From the NCBI RefSeq assembly GCF_012844345.1, contig NZ_CP051625.1, forward strand, positions 2,418,001 through 2,482,000: DNA of 64,000 nucleotides, given 5' to 3'. This document shows positions 1 through 7,689 of the stretch, one piece after another. The notes under the pieces were generated by a model that ran no database searches, was not told the origin of the DNA, and worked only from the letters and a program-made list of their open reading frames with translations. Every line of letters begins with the position of its first letter. Position 1 is the first letter of the stretch. The translations under genes and the position numbers were made by a program. Source of the DNA: Pseudomonas sp. gcc21. Lineage in GTDB: Bacteria; Pseudomonadota; Gammaproteobacteria; Pseudomonadales; Pseudomonadaceae.

Positions 1-354
1 GCCTTCATGCTCGCCGGCGCAGGTCTGGGCATGGCCGGCATCAGGGTTCCGGGCGTTGAGCTGGGGATAGTCACATCTGTGCTGGCGCTCGGGCTGTTGC
101 TGCTATGGGCCAAGCGCGTGCCGCTTTTACCTGGCGCAGTACTGGTGTCCGCTTTTGCGGTAATGCACGGCGTGGCGCATGGCGGTGAGATGCCTCACGG
201 CACTGAAATGACGCTGTATATGCTCGGCTTTAGCCTGAGCACTGCCGCACTGCATTTGGTCGGTGCCGGATTGGGTAGCTGGCGGTCGACCTGGCTGTCG
301 CGGGTCATCGGCGCTGCGATTGCTCTGGCCGGCGTTGGTCTCGCGCTGACCTGA
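1..354 (+). CDS. HupE/UreJ family protein, C-terminal part (truncated by window edge)
   Basis: The reading frame is open from base 1 and stops with TGA at 352-354, so only the last 117 codons are present. The fragment is almost wholly hydrophobic, with about four membrane segments. It carries the motif HGVAHGGEMP (about 56 residues into the fragment), which resembles the second His-rich motif of HupE/UreJ proteins. Members of that family are small inner-membrane proteins linked to nickel or cobalt uptake for hydrogenase and urease. The usual full length is near 190-200 residues, so roughly the first 80 lie outside the window. No urease or hydrogenase gene is visible here, so the substrate is inferred from the family only. 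It converges on the next gene with a 17-base gap. Confidence 0.8.
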   Translation, partial: AFMLAGAGLGMAGIRVPGVELGIVTSVLALGLLLLWAKRVPLLPGAVLVSAFAVMHGVAHGGEMPHGTEMTLYMLGFSLSTAALHLVGAGLGSWRSTWLSRVIGAAIALAGVGLALT

Positions 355-371
355 GGCGCACCACGGGGCAT

Positions 372-1412
372 TCACTGCTGGCGGCTGCTGAGAATATGCA
401 GCAGACCGCCACATTCCACCATCGGATCCTCGCAATTGATCACGATATCCGAGCGCGCCAGAACGTAGCCCTTCCCGGTAATGCTGTTCTCCACCAGCTG
501 ATGCTCGCCGGCCTGACTGATACCGGTAAATTCCCCGATAAAACCGCTGTCGCGTAGCGAAACGGTTTCAAGCCGGTCGCCTGGCTTGATGCTGCCTTCA
601 TAGTGCATCAGCGCCAGCCGTGCCGAGGTGCCGGTCCCGGTGGGACTGCGACAGATCACGCCCGGATGTACATAAGTCGCGGAGCGTGACCGGTAAAAGG
701 TGTCTGACAGCTGCTCCACCGGCCCCATGTAATGCAGAAAAGGCAGCGGCCCGACTTCACCCAGGGTGTAATGCGAAAAGCCCCGTTCGGCTTGCAGGGC
801 ATCGACAATGGCATGCGCGCAGGCAGCCAGTTCCAGCTCTTCTTCACGCACCAGCGAAAATCCCAGAGCGGGCGCGTCTATCAATGCATAAAAGCCGCCG
901 CTGTAGGCCACGCTATAGGTCACATCGCCAATCGCCGGCACGTGGATGCTGTTGCGATAGCTGTGAATATACGTCGGCAGGCCTTCGCAGGTGATGGCCT
1001 CTACCACGCCATCCTGTATTACCGCGTCAATTCGTACCTGGCCGGCGGCTGATTCCATGACGAACTGCTGCCGGCCCTCACGCTTCTGCACTATGCCGCA
1101 TTCCAAAGCAGCGGTAGCGGTGCAGATGGTGTTGGAGCCCGAGTAGATCGGATAGCCCATCACTTCCATGACGATATATCCCAGCTCGGCAGCCGGATCG
1201 TTCGGGGGCACGATGAGATCCACAGACATTTCGGGCATGCCGTAGGGTTCGGTCAGCAGCAACCGGCGCAGCCCGTCCGCTTCGTCTGCCAGGTATTGAG
1301 CCTGCTGCCTGACCGTGTTGCCTGGCAAGGGCCCAATACCGCCAACCACAATTCGGCTGACGTCACCGCCGGCATGGGTATCCATCAATTTCAGCGTAAG
1401 CTCCTCTCTCAT
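372..1412 (-). CDS. Proline racemase family protein with both catalytic Cys replaced (Ser91/Thr258)
   Basis: A 346-aa protein of the proline racemase / hydroxyproline epimerase / trans-3-hydroxyproline dehydratase family. It begins with the family's KLMDTHAGGDVSR segment and has the usual length. In racemases and epimerases two cysteines sit in MCGHxxI and SPCGTGTSA motifs. Here the equivalents read YSGSNTI (Ser at residue 91) and SPTGTGTSA (Thr at residue 258). Cys/Thr pairs are typical of trans-3-hydroxy-L-proline dehydratases; a Ser/Thr pair cannot support a two-base racemase mechanism using Cys. The His of the first motif is also Ser. Start ATG follows a GAGG; the gene lies 19 bases after the upstream oxidoreductase stop on the same strand, so the two are probably co-transcribed. 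The fold assignment is firm, the activity unknown. Confidence 0.88.
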   Translation of the reverse strand: MREELTLKLMDTHAGGDVSRIVVGGIGPLPGNTVRQQAQYLADEADGLRRLLLTEPYGMPEMSVDLIVPPNDPAAELGYIVMEVMGYPIYSGSNTICTATAALECGIVQKREGRQQFVMESAAGQVRIDAVIQDGVVEAITCEGLPTYIHSYRNSIHVPAIGDVTYSVAYSGGFYALIDAPALGFSLVREEELELAACAHAIVDALQAERGFSHYTLGEVGPLPFLHYMGPVEQLSDTFYRSRSATYVHPGVICRSPTGTGTSARLALMHYEGSIKPGDRLETVSLRDSGFIGEFTGISQAGEHQLVENSITGKGYVLARSDIVINCEDPMVECGGLLHILSSRQQ

Positions 1413-1447
1413 CAGTCCGCCCTCAGGTTCATCAGTCCGCCCTCAGG
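1411..1447. repeat. 20-bp direct repeat at gene junction
   Basis: The unit ATCAGTCCGCCCTCAGGTTC is present once completely and then again for 17 bases, immediately adjacent (1411-1430 and 1431-1447). On the minus strand it spans the stop of the MDR oxidoreductase and the start of the proline-racemase-like gene, so stop-plus-start sequence GGACTGATG occurs twice. It looks like a slippage duplication that moved the two genes from a TGATG overlap to a 19-base gap. Confidence 0.85.
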
Positions 1448-2601
1448 GCAAAGCGCGCGCCGTGCTGCGCCCATTCTGAATCAGGAACGATGACGATCTT
1501 GCCGAGAAAGTTACTTGAGCGTTCGACGAAGAACCGCTCCGCCGCATGCAGCTCGGACAGTTTGAATGCACCGAAGAGCACCGGGCGCAACTGACCGGAG
1601 CGGATCCAGGCAATCAACTGTTCGGCCTCCTCCCGCGTGCCGTGCGATACCCCGAATATCTGCACCTGATACAGGTAGATGCGCGTCCACATGATCTCGC
1701 TGAGGTTATCCCCGCTGGCGCCGGCAATACTCAGCCGCGGATAGGTTGTGCGGCGGCTCATGTCGAAAATCATGGTATCGATGAAGCGATTGGTCATCTC
1801 GCCGCCAACGAGATCCATCACCGCATCGATCGGCTTGCCACCCGTGGCCTGGCGGACGGTATCGGTGAAACGACTCATGTCGGAGCGATCGAACACCATT
1901 TCGGCGCCCAGCGCACGCAGCCCGTCAGCCTTGTCGCGCTGGCTCAGCGCATAGGGAATAGCGCCGAGAATGCGACACAGCTGAATCAGCGCCGTGCCCA
2001 CGCCACCGCTGGCGCCACTGACCAACACCCGCTCGCCGACCTGCACCTTTGCCACGTTCAGCATGTGCAGCGCCGTCTGGTAGGAACACATGCCCATCGC
2101 CGCCAGCTCGGCGTCGGCCAGCTCGGGGTCTTCAATCTGATGAAATTGTGCTGAGGGCACGGCGATGTACTCGGCGAATCCGCCGTCGGCACCGTGCCCG
2201 TAATAGTCAGGCGTCAGGTTGATATCTCGCCGGTCATCAGCGTACAGGTTGAAATCCAGCAGGCCCCGCTCACCGATTCGCTCCGGCGCAACACCATCAC
2301 CGACCGCCACGACAGTTCCCACCACATCTGCGCCCTGAATGCGGGGGAAGGTCAAGGTGGGTGCTCCTGCGATCTGGAATGAGGTCATTTCAGCCTTGTC
2401 CCGGGTGGGATACAACCCTTCGCGCGCCTTGCGATCGGTATTGTTCTTGGCCGTGGCGGTAACCTTGACCAGCACCTCACCGGGCTTGGGCTGCGGTACG
2501 GGAATATCCTGACGGTATTCCAGCTTGTCCAGACCACCGTGCCCGGTCAGGACCATTGCGGACATGGTGGGCGGAATGGGTATCGGAGCGCTGCCAGCCA
2601 T
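1432..2601 (-). CDS. Medium-chain (MDR) alcohol dehydrogenase / quinone oxidoreductase-like protein
   Basis: A GroES-like N-terminal domain is followed by a Rossmann domain with GASGGVG near residue 200, the NAD(P)-binding loop of zinc-independent quinone-oxidoreductase-like MDR enzymes. The structural zinc cysteine cluster of classical alcohol dehydrogenases is not seen. I place the start at the ATG at 2599-2601 (protein begins MAGSAPIPIPP, 389 aa) because it has a GAGG nine bases upstream; an in-frame ATG 36 bases further upstream lacks one. Substrate cannot be deduced. It is upstream of the proline-racemase-like gene on the same strand, so both may serve one catabolic route. Confidence 0.85.
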   Translation of the reverse strand: MAGSAPIPIPPTMSAMVLTGHGGLDKLEYRQDIPVPQPKPGEVLVKVTATAKNNTDRKAREGLYPTRDKAEMTSFQIAGAPTLTFPRIQGADVVGTVVAVGDGVAPERIGERGLLDFNLYADDRRDINLTPDYYGHGADGGFAEYIAVPSAQFHQIEDPELADAELAAMGMCSYQTALHMLNVAKVQVGERVLVSGASGGVGTALIQLCRILGAIPYALSQRDKADGLRALGAEMVFDRSDMSRFTDTVRQATGGKPIDAVMDLVGGEMTNRFIDTMIFDMSRRTTYPRLSIAGASGDNLSEIMWTRIYLYQVQIFGVSHGTREEAEQLIAWIRSGQLRPVLFGAFKLSELHAAERFFVERSSNFLGKIVIVPDSEWAQHGARFALRAD

Positions 2602-2660
2602 ATGGGATCCTCGGGGAAAAGATTTGCCTCGAACCACCTTAGCAGAGGCTCATATCCCGG

Positions 2661-3758
2661 CTAGTATCCGGTCATCTCAAGATAGCCCACTCCCGCATGG
2701 CTTCCGCTGAAACGAATCGGGCCTTCCCAGTACGGGATGGTGGTGCCCATCCAGGCGCGTGCGTTCAGCGGCTCGGTGATCACCTCGAAATCCCTGCCGG
2801 GTACTTCGAGGCGCCAACGGGTGGGCATATTTCGTCCCGCTACGGCCGTTTCGCCCAGCGGCTCCAGCACTATTGCGTCAGGAGCCAATGGCTGGGTTTC
2901 GCCATCCGGTTGAATCCAGGTGCCTGAGTAATAGTGACTGTCATCTGTGCTGCGCAGGCGAAACAGCATCAGCTTCTCACCACTCTCCAAGTGCAGGGAA
3001 AACCAGTCCCAGCCCTGCTGGTTGGCGGCGAGCGGCTGACTGCTCCATTCCCTGTCCAGCCAGGCCTGCCCGGAGACTGTATGGCGCTCACCTTCCCATT
3101 CAATAACACCCTCGACGTTGAAAAAAGGCTGACTGTAGTAGTAGGACGCCTGATCACCCTCGGATTTGCGGCTATAACCCTGTTCGCCCTGAGGCACAAC
3201 GGCGCGGTCCGCAGTCAGATCGAGCTGATAACGGTAATCCTTGCCGGCTGCCTTCACCGACAGCGCGCTGAAACTGTCTTGTCCTTGCGCGTCTGCGGCC
3301 TGCGCGAGTGACCAGTCATCTATCCAGGCTTCGAAGGGCTGCGCCCGCACACCCGCCTGCCCCACGCCACCTCGCGCCAACCGATCCGCGTACTTGTGAC
3401 CATCGCCATGGGTAACCGCAGAGTGCCCCAGCCAGACCTGAGTGCTGTTCCAGCCAGCCTCGGACTCCAGCTGCGTCTGCGGCTGCAGCGCCTGACGGAA
3501 CAGGGTCCACTGTGCGCCCCATTCTCGTCCGTCTTCATCCGTAAGGTTGGCGGTGACGTACCACCATTCGATGCGGTAGTCCGGATGCGCGCCGTGATCA
3601 GCAGGAAATTCAAAACGGCGGTCCGGGGTCACCTGAGTGAAACCCTCTGCCTGCTCGCCGAGACCGGCGAATCCCGCATCCACTGGTGGCTCAGAGTCGC
3701 AACCGGCCGACCCCAATACAGCAAGCAAGGCGAAGATGCCGCAGATTCTATGCATCAT
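2661..3758 (-). CDS. AttH-like lipoprotein with CrtC/lipocalin-type domain
   Basis: 365 aa. The N-terminus is a lipoprotein signal with lipobox LGSAGC, giving Cys20 as the lipidated residue. The remainder matches the AttH/CrtC 'lipocalin-like' hydrolase family, visible in motifs such as EWWYVTANL, FNVEGVIEWEG and SGQAWLDREWSSQ. It is the last gene of a three-gene unit and overlaps the permease gene by 11 bases. In AttEFGH-type clusters the AttH protein is the extracytoplasmic partner of an ABC exporter. Its role is inferred from that context; enzyme activity is not established. Confidence 0.85.
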   Translation of the reverse strand: MMHRICGIFALLAVLGSAGCDSEPPVDAGFAGLGEQAEGFTQVTPDRRFEFPADHGAHPDYRIEWWYVTANLTDEDGREWGAQWTLFRQALQPQTQLESEAGWNSTQVWLGHSAVTHGDGHKYADRLARGGVGQAGVRAQPFEAWIDDWSLAQAADAQGQDSFSALSVKAAGKDYRYQLDLTADRAVVPQGEQGYSRKSEGDQASYYYSQPFFNVEGVIEWEGERHTVSGQAWLDREWSSQPLAANQQGWDWFSLHLESGEKLMLFRLRSTDDSHYYSGTWIQPDGETQPLAPDAIVLEPLGETAVAGRNMPTRWRLEVPGRDFEVITEPLNARAWMGTTIPYWEGPIRFSGSHAGVGYLEMTGY

Positions 3759-6225
3759 GGGCGAATTGCCTCAGCAACTGGGTGGGCCCGACTCTGACTA
3801 TGCGCCACATTGGGCCGATGCTGGCCAGCAACACCGCCAGCAGGGCAAAGCTCGCCAGCGTCACCCATTGATAGGGAAACCAGTGCCAGGGCAACCGCCA
3901 GCCGAACGCCTGGACGTTGACCACCTCAACCAGGCACCAGGCCAACGCCAGCCCGACTGGAATCGCCAGCGCGCAGGTCAAGGTGGCGAGCATGAGCATT
4001 TGCGCCAGGCTCAGCCAGGCCAGGCGGGACGGTCGCAAGCCCATCGCCCACAACGGTGCCAGCTGGCTGAGCCTGGCATCGGCAAGGCTGAGCAAACTGG
4101 TAAAGAGCGCAACGGCCGCCACCCCGAGCGTCAGGGTATTGAGCGCAGCGGTCGCGGCGAACGTTTGCTCGAATACCTGCTGCGAATAGCGCTTCAGCGC
4201 TGCCTGATCGATCAGACTGAAACCGCCCAGCTCGAATCTCTCCTGCAAACCCGCAACCAGATCACCAATCGCGCCATCATCAACAAGCAGGCCGATACTG
4301 CTCACCTCCAGACCGGCCCAGCGTTGGTTGAGTTGCTCGGCCGACACCAGCAATTGACCCTTGGGATTACCGTAATCGGCGTAGCGTCCCAGCACAGGTA
4401 ACGTCCAGGTGCCGCTGGGCGTTTCCAGCTCGATGGTCTCCCCCAACTCGATTTCCAGCCGGTAGGCCAGTTGTTCGCTGATCACCGCGCCGCGCCCCCG
4501 GGCCAACTGCTCCCAGGCGCCTGGAATCGATTCAATCAACGGCCAACGCTGCGCATAGAGCGGATGATCAATAACGCCGCTGACTTCGGTTGGCCAACCC
4601 CCGACCCGACTCTGTACCTGCCAGCTGGGTAGCTGAGCCTGCACGCTTGACTGCCGGCTTAGCCATTGCTCGATGCTGTCTGCCTGAGCCTGGGATTCGG
4701 GGCGCAAATAGAGGTCGGCTGCCAGACGCTGATCCAGCCAGCTGGTGAAGGTCAGCCGGAACCCCTCGGTCATACTGCCTACGCCAATGTTCGCCGCAAG
4801 CGCCAGCAATAAGGCCATCAGCGCCAGACTCAATCCGGACAGTTGCTGCTGACTGTCGGCCCAGAACCAATGCCCGAGCGGGCTGCGCGCCAGCTTCATT
4901 CCGCCTCGCAGCAACAGGCTCAGCATCAGCGGCAGCAGCCAGGCGGCACCGAGCAACAGACAGCCAAGCAACATGAATCCCGCCACCAGCCCATCACCGA
5001 AGAAGATCAATACGCCAGCGATCAATAGCAGCAGCACGCCCATGATCGCCAGGTGTCTGATGCTGCGCGCCTGCGCGTCCCGCCAGGCCTGCGGGCGCGC
5101 CCAGGCCAGCACCGGCAGGCGCATGGCTTTCAACACACTGCTGCCGCCAGCCAGCAAGGTACCGGCAAGACTCATTGCCAGGCCGGCCAGCCACCACTGT
5201 GAATCGAGCACCAGTTGACCGGCTACCTGGGCGCCGTATAAGCCCCGCAAACTGGCCGCCAGATCTCCGACCAGCAAGGAAGCCAGCGCAAAGCCGCTGA
5301 GCACGCCGAGGCTCCCGCCTGTCAGCGCCAGAATCAGCAATTCCAGCAACAGGGCGCACACCACCAGACGCAAGCTGGTGCCGCAGGCGCGCAGTGTTTG
5401 CAGCAAACCGCGGCGTTGCTCCATGGCCAACCCCGCCGCAGCGTGCACGATGAAAAGCCCGACGATGAACGCCAGCAGACCCAGCGCCGTCAGGTTCATA
5501 TGAAAACTGTCGGTCAGGCGCTGCAGGTCCCCTTCGTCACGTATATCCCAGCGCAATGCGACCTGTTCCGGCAAAGCTGGTTGATCCGCGGCGAACGAGC
5601 TGTCCACCAACAACTGACTGAGTCTTCCCGGCTCGCCCAGAGCCCGTTGCGCCACGCCAATATCGACCAGTAACACGCCCGGCGGGACGGATTCGACAGC
5701 CTCCAATGGCGGCAGAGTCTGCCCGTTCGCCAACTCAGCGGTAGCGCCGGTGGAAAGGCCCAGCTCGGCGAGCGTGTCCGGCGCAATCCAGGTCCGCCCC
5801 GGCGGAACCAGAAACTCAATCAGATCAACCTGCCGCATCGCGCCGACCAGGCTGCCCTGCGTCGGCAGACTCAGCGGTTCGATGCCCGTCAGCCGCAGAC
5901 GCTTGCCTGCCAAATCATCGGACGTAGCCAAGGTAACGCTGCCCTGCAGAATCGGTGAAACTGGCCAGCCTGCGCGACGTAGAATAACGAAATATTGCTG
6001 ATCAAACCCCTGATTACCCGGACTGACCAGCACGCTCTGGTTGTCCTCACCAAACAGGCCGGCAGCGCGATCATAACTATCACGCGCCTGCTCGTTGAGC
6101 GCCTGAACGCCTGTCCACAACGCCGTCGCAAGCCACAACCCAACCAGCAGACAGATGCCCTGCAGAGGATGGCGCCGCCAGTGGCTCAGCAGGGTCCGCA
6201 GCACCCAGCCCAAGCGGTCAATCAT
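3748..6225 (-). CDS. FtsX-family ABC transporter permease (large, AttF/AttG-like)
   Basis: 825 aa with start ATG at 6223-6225, which overlaps the ATPase stop (ATGATTGA). The longer frame begins at a TTG and is unlikely. The layout is one membrane helix at the N-terminus, a large periplasmic domain, a first cluster of helices around residues 240-460, a second periplasmic domain, and a C-terminal helix cluster, i.e. two FtsX modules in one chain. MacB/LolE-type mechanotransmission permeases have this form. Where Agrobacterium has two permeases, AttF and AttG, here a single long polypeptide appears to serve. Co-transcription with the ATPase and AttH-like lipoprotein suggests export or envelope lipid/lipoprotein handling. 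Confidence 0.85.
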   Translation of the reverse strand: MIDRLGWVLRTLLSHWRRHPLQGICLLVGLWLATALWTGVQALNEQARDSYDRAAGLFGEDNQSVLVSPGNQGFDQQYFVILRRAGWPVSPILQGSVTLATSDDLAGKRLRLTGIEPLSLPTQGSLVGAMRQVDLIEFLVPPGRTWIAPDTLAELGLSTGATAELANGQTLPPLEAVESVPPGVLLVDIGVAQRALGEPGRLSQLLVDSSFAADQPALPEQVALRWDIRDEGDLQRLTDSFHMNLTALGLLAFIVGLFIVHAAAGLAMEQRRGLLQTLRACGTSLRLVVCALLLELLILALTGGSLGVLSGFALASLLVGDLAASLRGLYGAQVAGQLVLDSQWWLAGLAMSLAGTLLAGGSSVLKAMRLPVLAWARPQAWRDAQARSIRHLAIMGVLLLLIAGVLIFFGDGLVAGFMLLGCLLLGAAWLLPLMLSLLLRGGMKLARSPLGHWFWADSQQQLSGLSLALMALLLALAANIGVGSMTEGFRLTFTSWLDQRLAADLYLRPESQAQADSIEQWLSRQSSVQAQLPSWQVQSRVGGWPTEVSGVIDHPLYAQRWPLIESIPGAWEQLARGRGAVISEQLAYRLEIELGETIELETPSGTWTLPVLGRYADYGNPKGQLLVSAEQLNQRWAGLEVSSIGLLVDDGAIGDLVAGLQERFELGGFSLIDQAALKRYSQQVFEQTFAATAALNTLTLGVAAVALFTSLLSLADARLSQLAPLWAMGLRPSRLAWLSLAQMLMLATLTCALAIPVGLALAWCLVEVVNVQAFGWRLPWHWFPYQWVTLASFALLAVLLASIGPMWRIVRVGPTQLLRQFAHDA

Positions 6226-6889
6226 CGAGACTGTCACCAATGATATGGCCCGCAGACAGCGTCACCTGTCGGTCCAGACGGGCTGCCAGCCGGGCGCTAT
6301 GCGTCACCATCAGCAGGCTCGACTCCGCCTCCCTGACCAGCTCCAGCAGCAGGGTCATCACCTCGTCAGCTGTGTGTTCATCCAAATTGCCGGTGGGCTC
6401 ATCCGCCAGGATCAAAGGAGGTCTTGCTGCCAGCGCACGGCCGACGGCGACCCGCTGCTGTTGTCCGCCAGACAGCTGCTCGGGATAGCGGTCAAGTAAC
6501 CTAGCCAACCCCAGACGTTCAGCCAGAAAGGTCAGCCAGGGGGCGTCCTCACGTCCGGCCAGCCGGGCTTGAAAAGCCAAGTTGTCCGCTACTTTCAACG
6601 ACGGGATGAGATTGAACTGCTGGAAGATTACCGCGACCTGGTCACGTCGATAGGCAGCGCGAGCCGCTTCGCCAAGCCCGGCCAGTGACGAGCCGGCAAC
6701 CTTGATCTCGCCACTGTCTGCCTGATCCAGCCCTGCCACCAGATGCAGAAGGGTACTCTTGCCACTGCCAGACTCGCCCATCAGCGCCAGTGTATGGCCG
6801 GCCTCCAAGCGCAAATCGACACCATTGAGCACCTGTAGCCACCCTTGCGGGCTCGCATAGCGCTTGGTTAACGTCTTAACGTCAAGCAT
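6218..6889 (-). CDS. ABC transporter ATP-binding protein (LolD/MacB type)
   Basis: 223 aa, the usual length for a stand-alone LolD-like ATPase. Walker A GESGSGKST is at about residues 38-46, the Q-loop is FQQFNLIPSL, the signature is LSGGQQQR and Walker B plus Glu is LILADEP, followed by the LolD-like GNLDEHT. It is the first gene of the ATPase-permease-lipoprotein unit and overlaps the permease by 8 bases. It powers the FtsX-like permease. Nothing identifies the cargo. Confidence 0.92.
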   Translation of the reverse strand: MLDVKTLTKRYASPQGWLQVLNGVDLRLEAGHTLALMGESGSGKSTLLHLVAGLDQADSGEIKVAGSSLAGLGEAARAAYRRDQVAVIFQQFNLIPSLKVADNLAFQARLAGREDAPWLTFLAERLGLARLLDRYPEQLSGGQQQRVAVGRALAARPPLILADEPTGNLDEHTADEVMTLLLELVREAESSLLMVTHSARLAARLDRQVTLSAGHIIGDSLDD

Positions 6890-7071
6890 CCGCAGCCACC
6901 GCGGATGGCATAGGCCAACGCTCAGATCGCACGTCGAGGAAAGGTAAAGAAAGATTGAGGTATAGATTCATGCCTGCAGTATAGGACTGCCACACCGGGC
7001 GGTGTATTGAGAAGTTCGAAGCGGCTAACAATAGCCTGCAGATTCAAGCTGGCACCGGAGGCTTCCTGCAC

Positions 7072-7105
7072 CACAAAAAGAAAAACCCCGCCGAAGCGAG
7101 GTTTT
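7072..7105 (-). terminator. Rho-independent terminator, far downstream of acyl-CoA dehydrogenase 1
   Basis: Read on the minus strand: stem AACCUCGC / GCGGGGUU closed by a UUCG tetraloop, with further A-U pairs at the base, followed by UUUUUCUUUUUG. It stands about 600 bases beyond the stop of the acyl-CoA dehydrogenase at 7690, so any transcript ending here carries the 80-bp repeat array in its 3' untranslated region. It also insulates the ABC exporter operon starting at 6889. Confidence 0.8.
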
Positions 7106-7120
7106 ATAGAACTTGGTTGT

Positions 7121-7540
7121 GATCATTATCCTTAACGATCATGCCATCCCGGCGTTACAACTGGTCATCTTCCTGACGACACGCCATCCTGGCTCTATCC
7201 TTGACCATCGTCCTTAACAAAGCGTCATCCTGACACTGTCCTTGATCGCCATCCTGCGACCTTTGCCGTCCTGGCTCCCTCCCTGACCATCGTCCTTAAC
7301 GTAAGCGTCATCCCGACACTGTTCCAGATCACATCCTGCGATCCTGCCTTCCTGGCTCTCCCTGATCATCATCCTTAACGCAGTGTCTTCCTGACACTGT
7401 CCGGATCACTCCCTGCGATCCTGCCGTCCTGGGCTGTTTCCCTGATCATCTTCCTTAATGCAGCGTCTTCCTGACACTGTGTTGACCGCTATCCTGCGAT
7501 CTTGCCATCCTGGCACTATCCCTGATATTTCTTCCCTGGT
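7121..7540. repeat. Five-copy degenerate ~80-bp tandem repeat
   Basis: The anchor CTTAAC/CTTAAT recurs at 7131, 7213, 7295, 7374 and 7454 (spacings 82, 82, 79, 80). Each unit has the order: CCTTAAC, then (T)CATCCTGACACTGT, CATCCTGCGATC, TGCCGTCCTGGCT, CCCTGATCATC. Unit 1 is the most diverged. The plus strand is pyrimidine-rich and dotted with TCCTG; the minus strand, which is the likely transcript sense, is rich in CAGGA. No open frame is shared by the units, and unit lengths that are not all multiples of three argue against coding. It fills most of the 800-base gap between 6890 and 7689. Confidence 0.85.
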
Positions 7541-7609
7541 AGCGCTCCCTGATCCCTGTTGGTCTCTTGCGCTTCCTTGCTTGCTCCTAGCCAGACCGAT
7601 AGTACGCAG

Positions 7610-7671
7610 GGTCATGGGTGGTGCAAATAGTCGTTTGCCACCACGCTGTGTAAGCAAAGGCTTACACAGCG
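7610..7671. other. Hairpins just downstream of acyl-CoA dehydrogenase 1
   Basis: A perfect 12-bp inverted repeat, CGCTGTGTAAGC and GCTTACACAGCG with a 4-base loop AAAG, occupies 7644-7671, about 19 bases past the stop at 7690 on the minus strand. A second, imperfect dyad (GGTGGTGCAAA ... TTTGCCACCAC) follows at about 7616-7643. Neither is followed by a U-tract, so they are more likely RNA-stabilising or processing structures than intrinsic terminators. Confidence 0.6.
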
Positions 7672-7689
7672 TCAGAAGAGCACCGCGCC

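Noticed and set aside
7121..7540. CRISPR array
   Set aside because: Units are about 80 bp, diverge throughout and have no conserved short repeat alternating with unique spacers; no cas genes are in the window.
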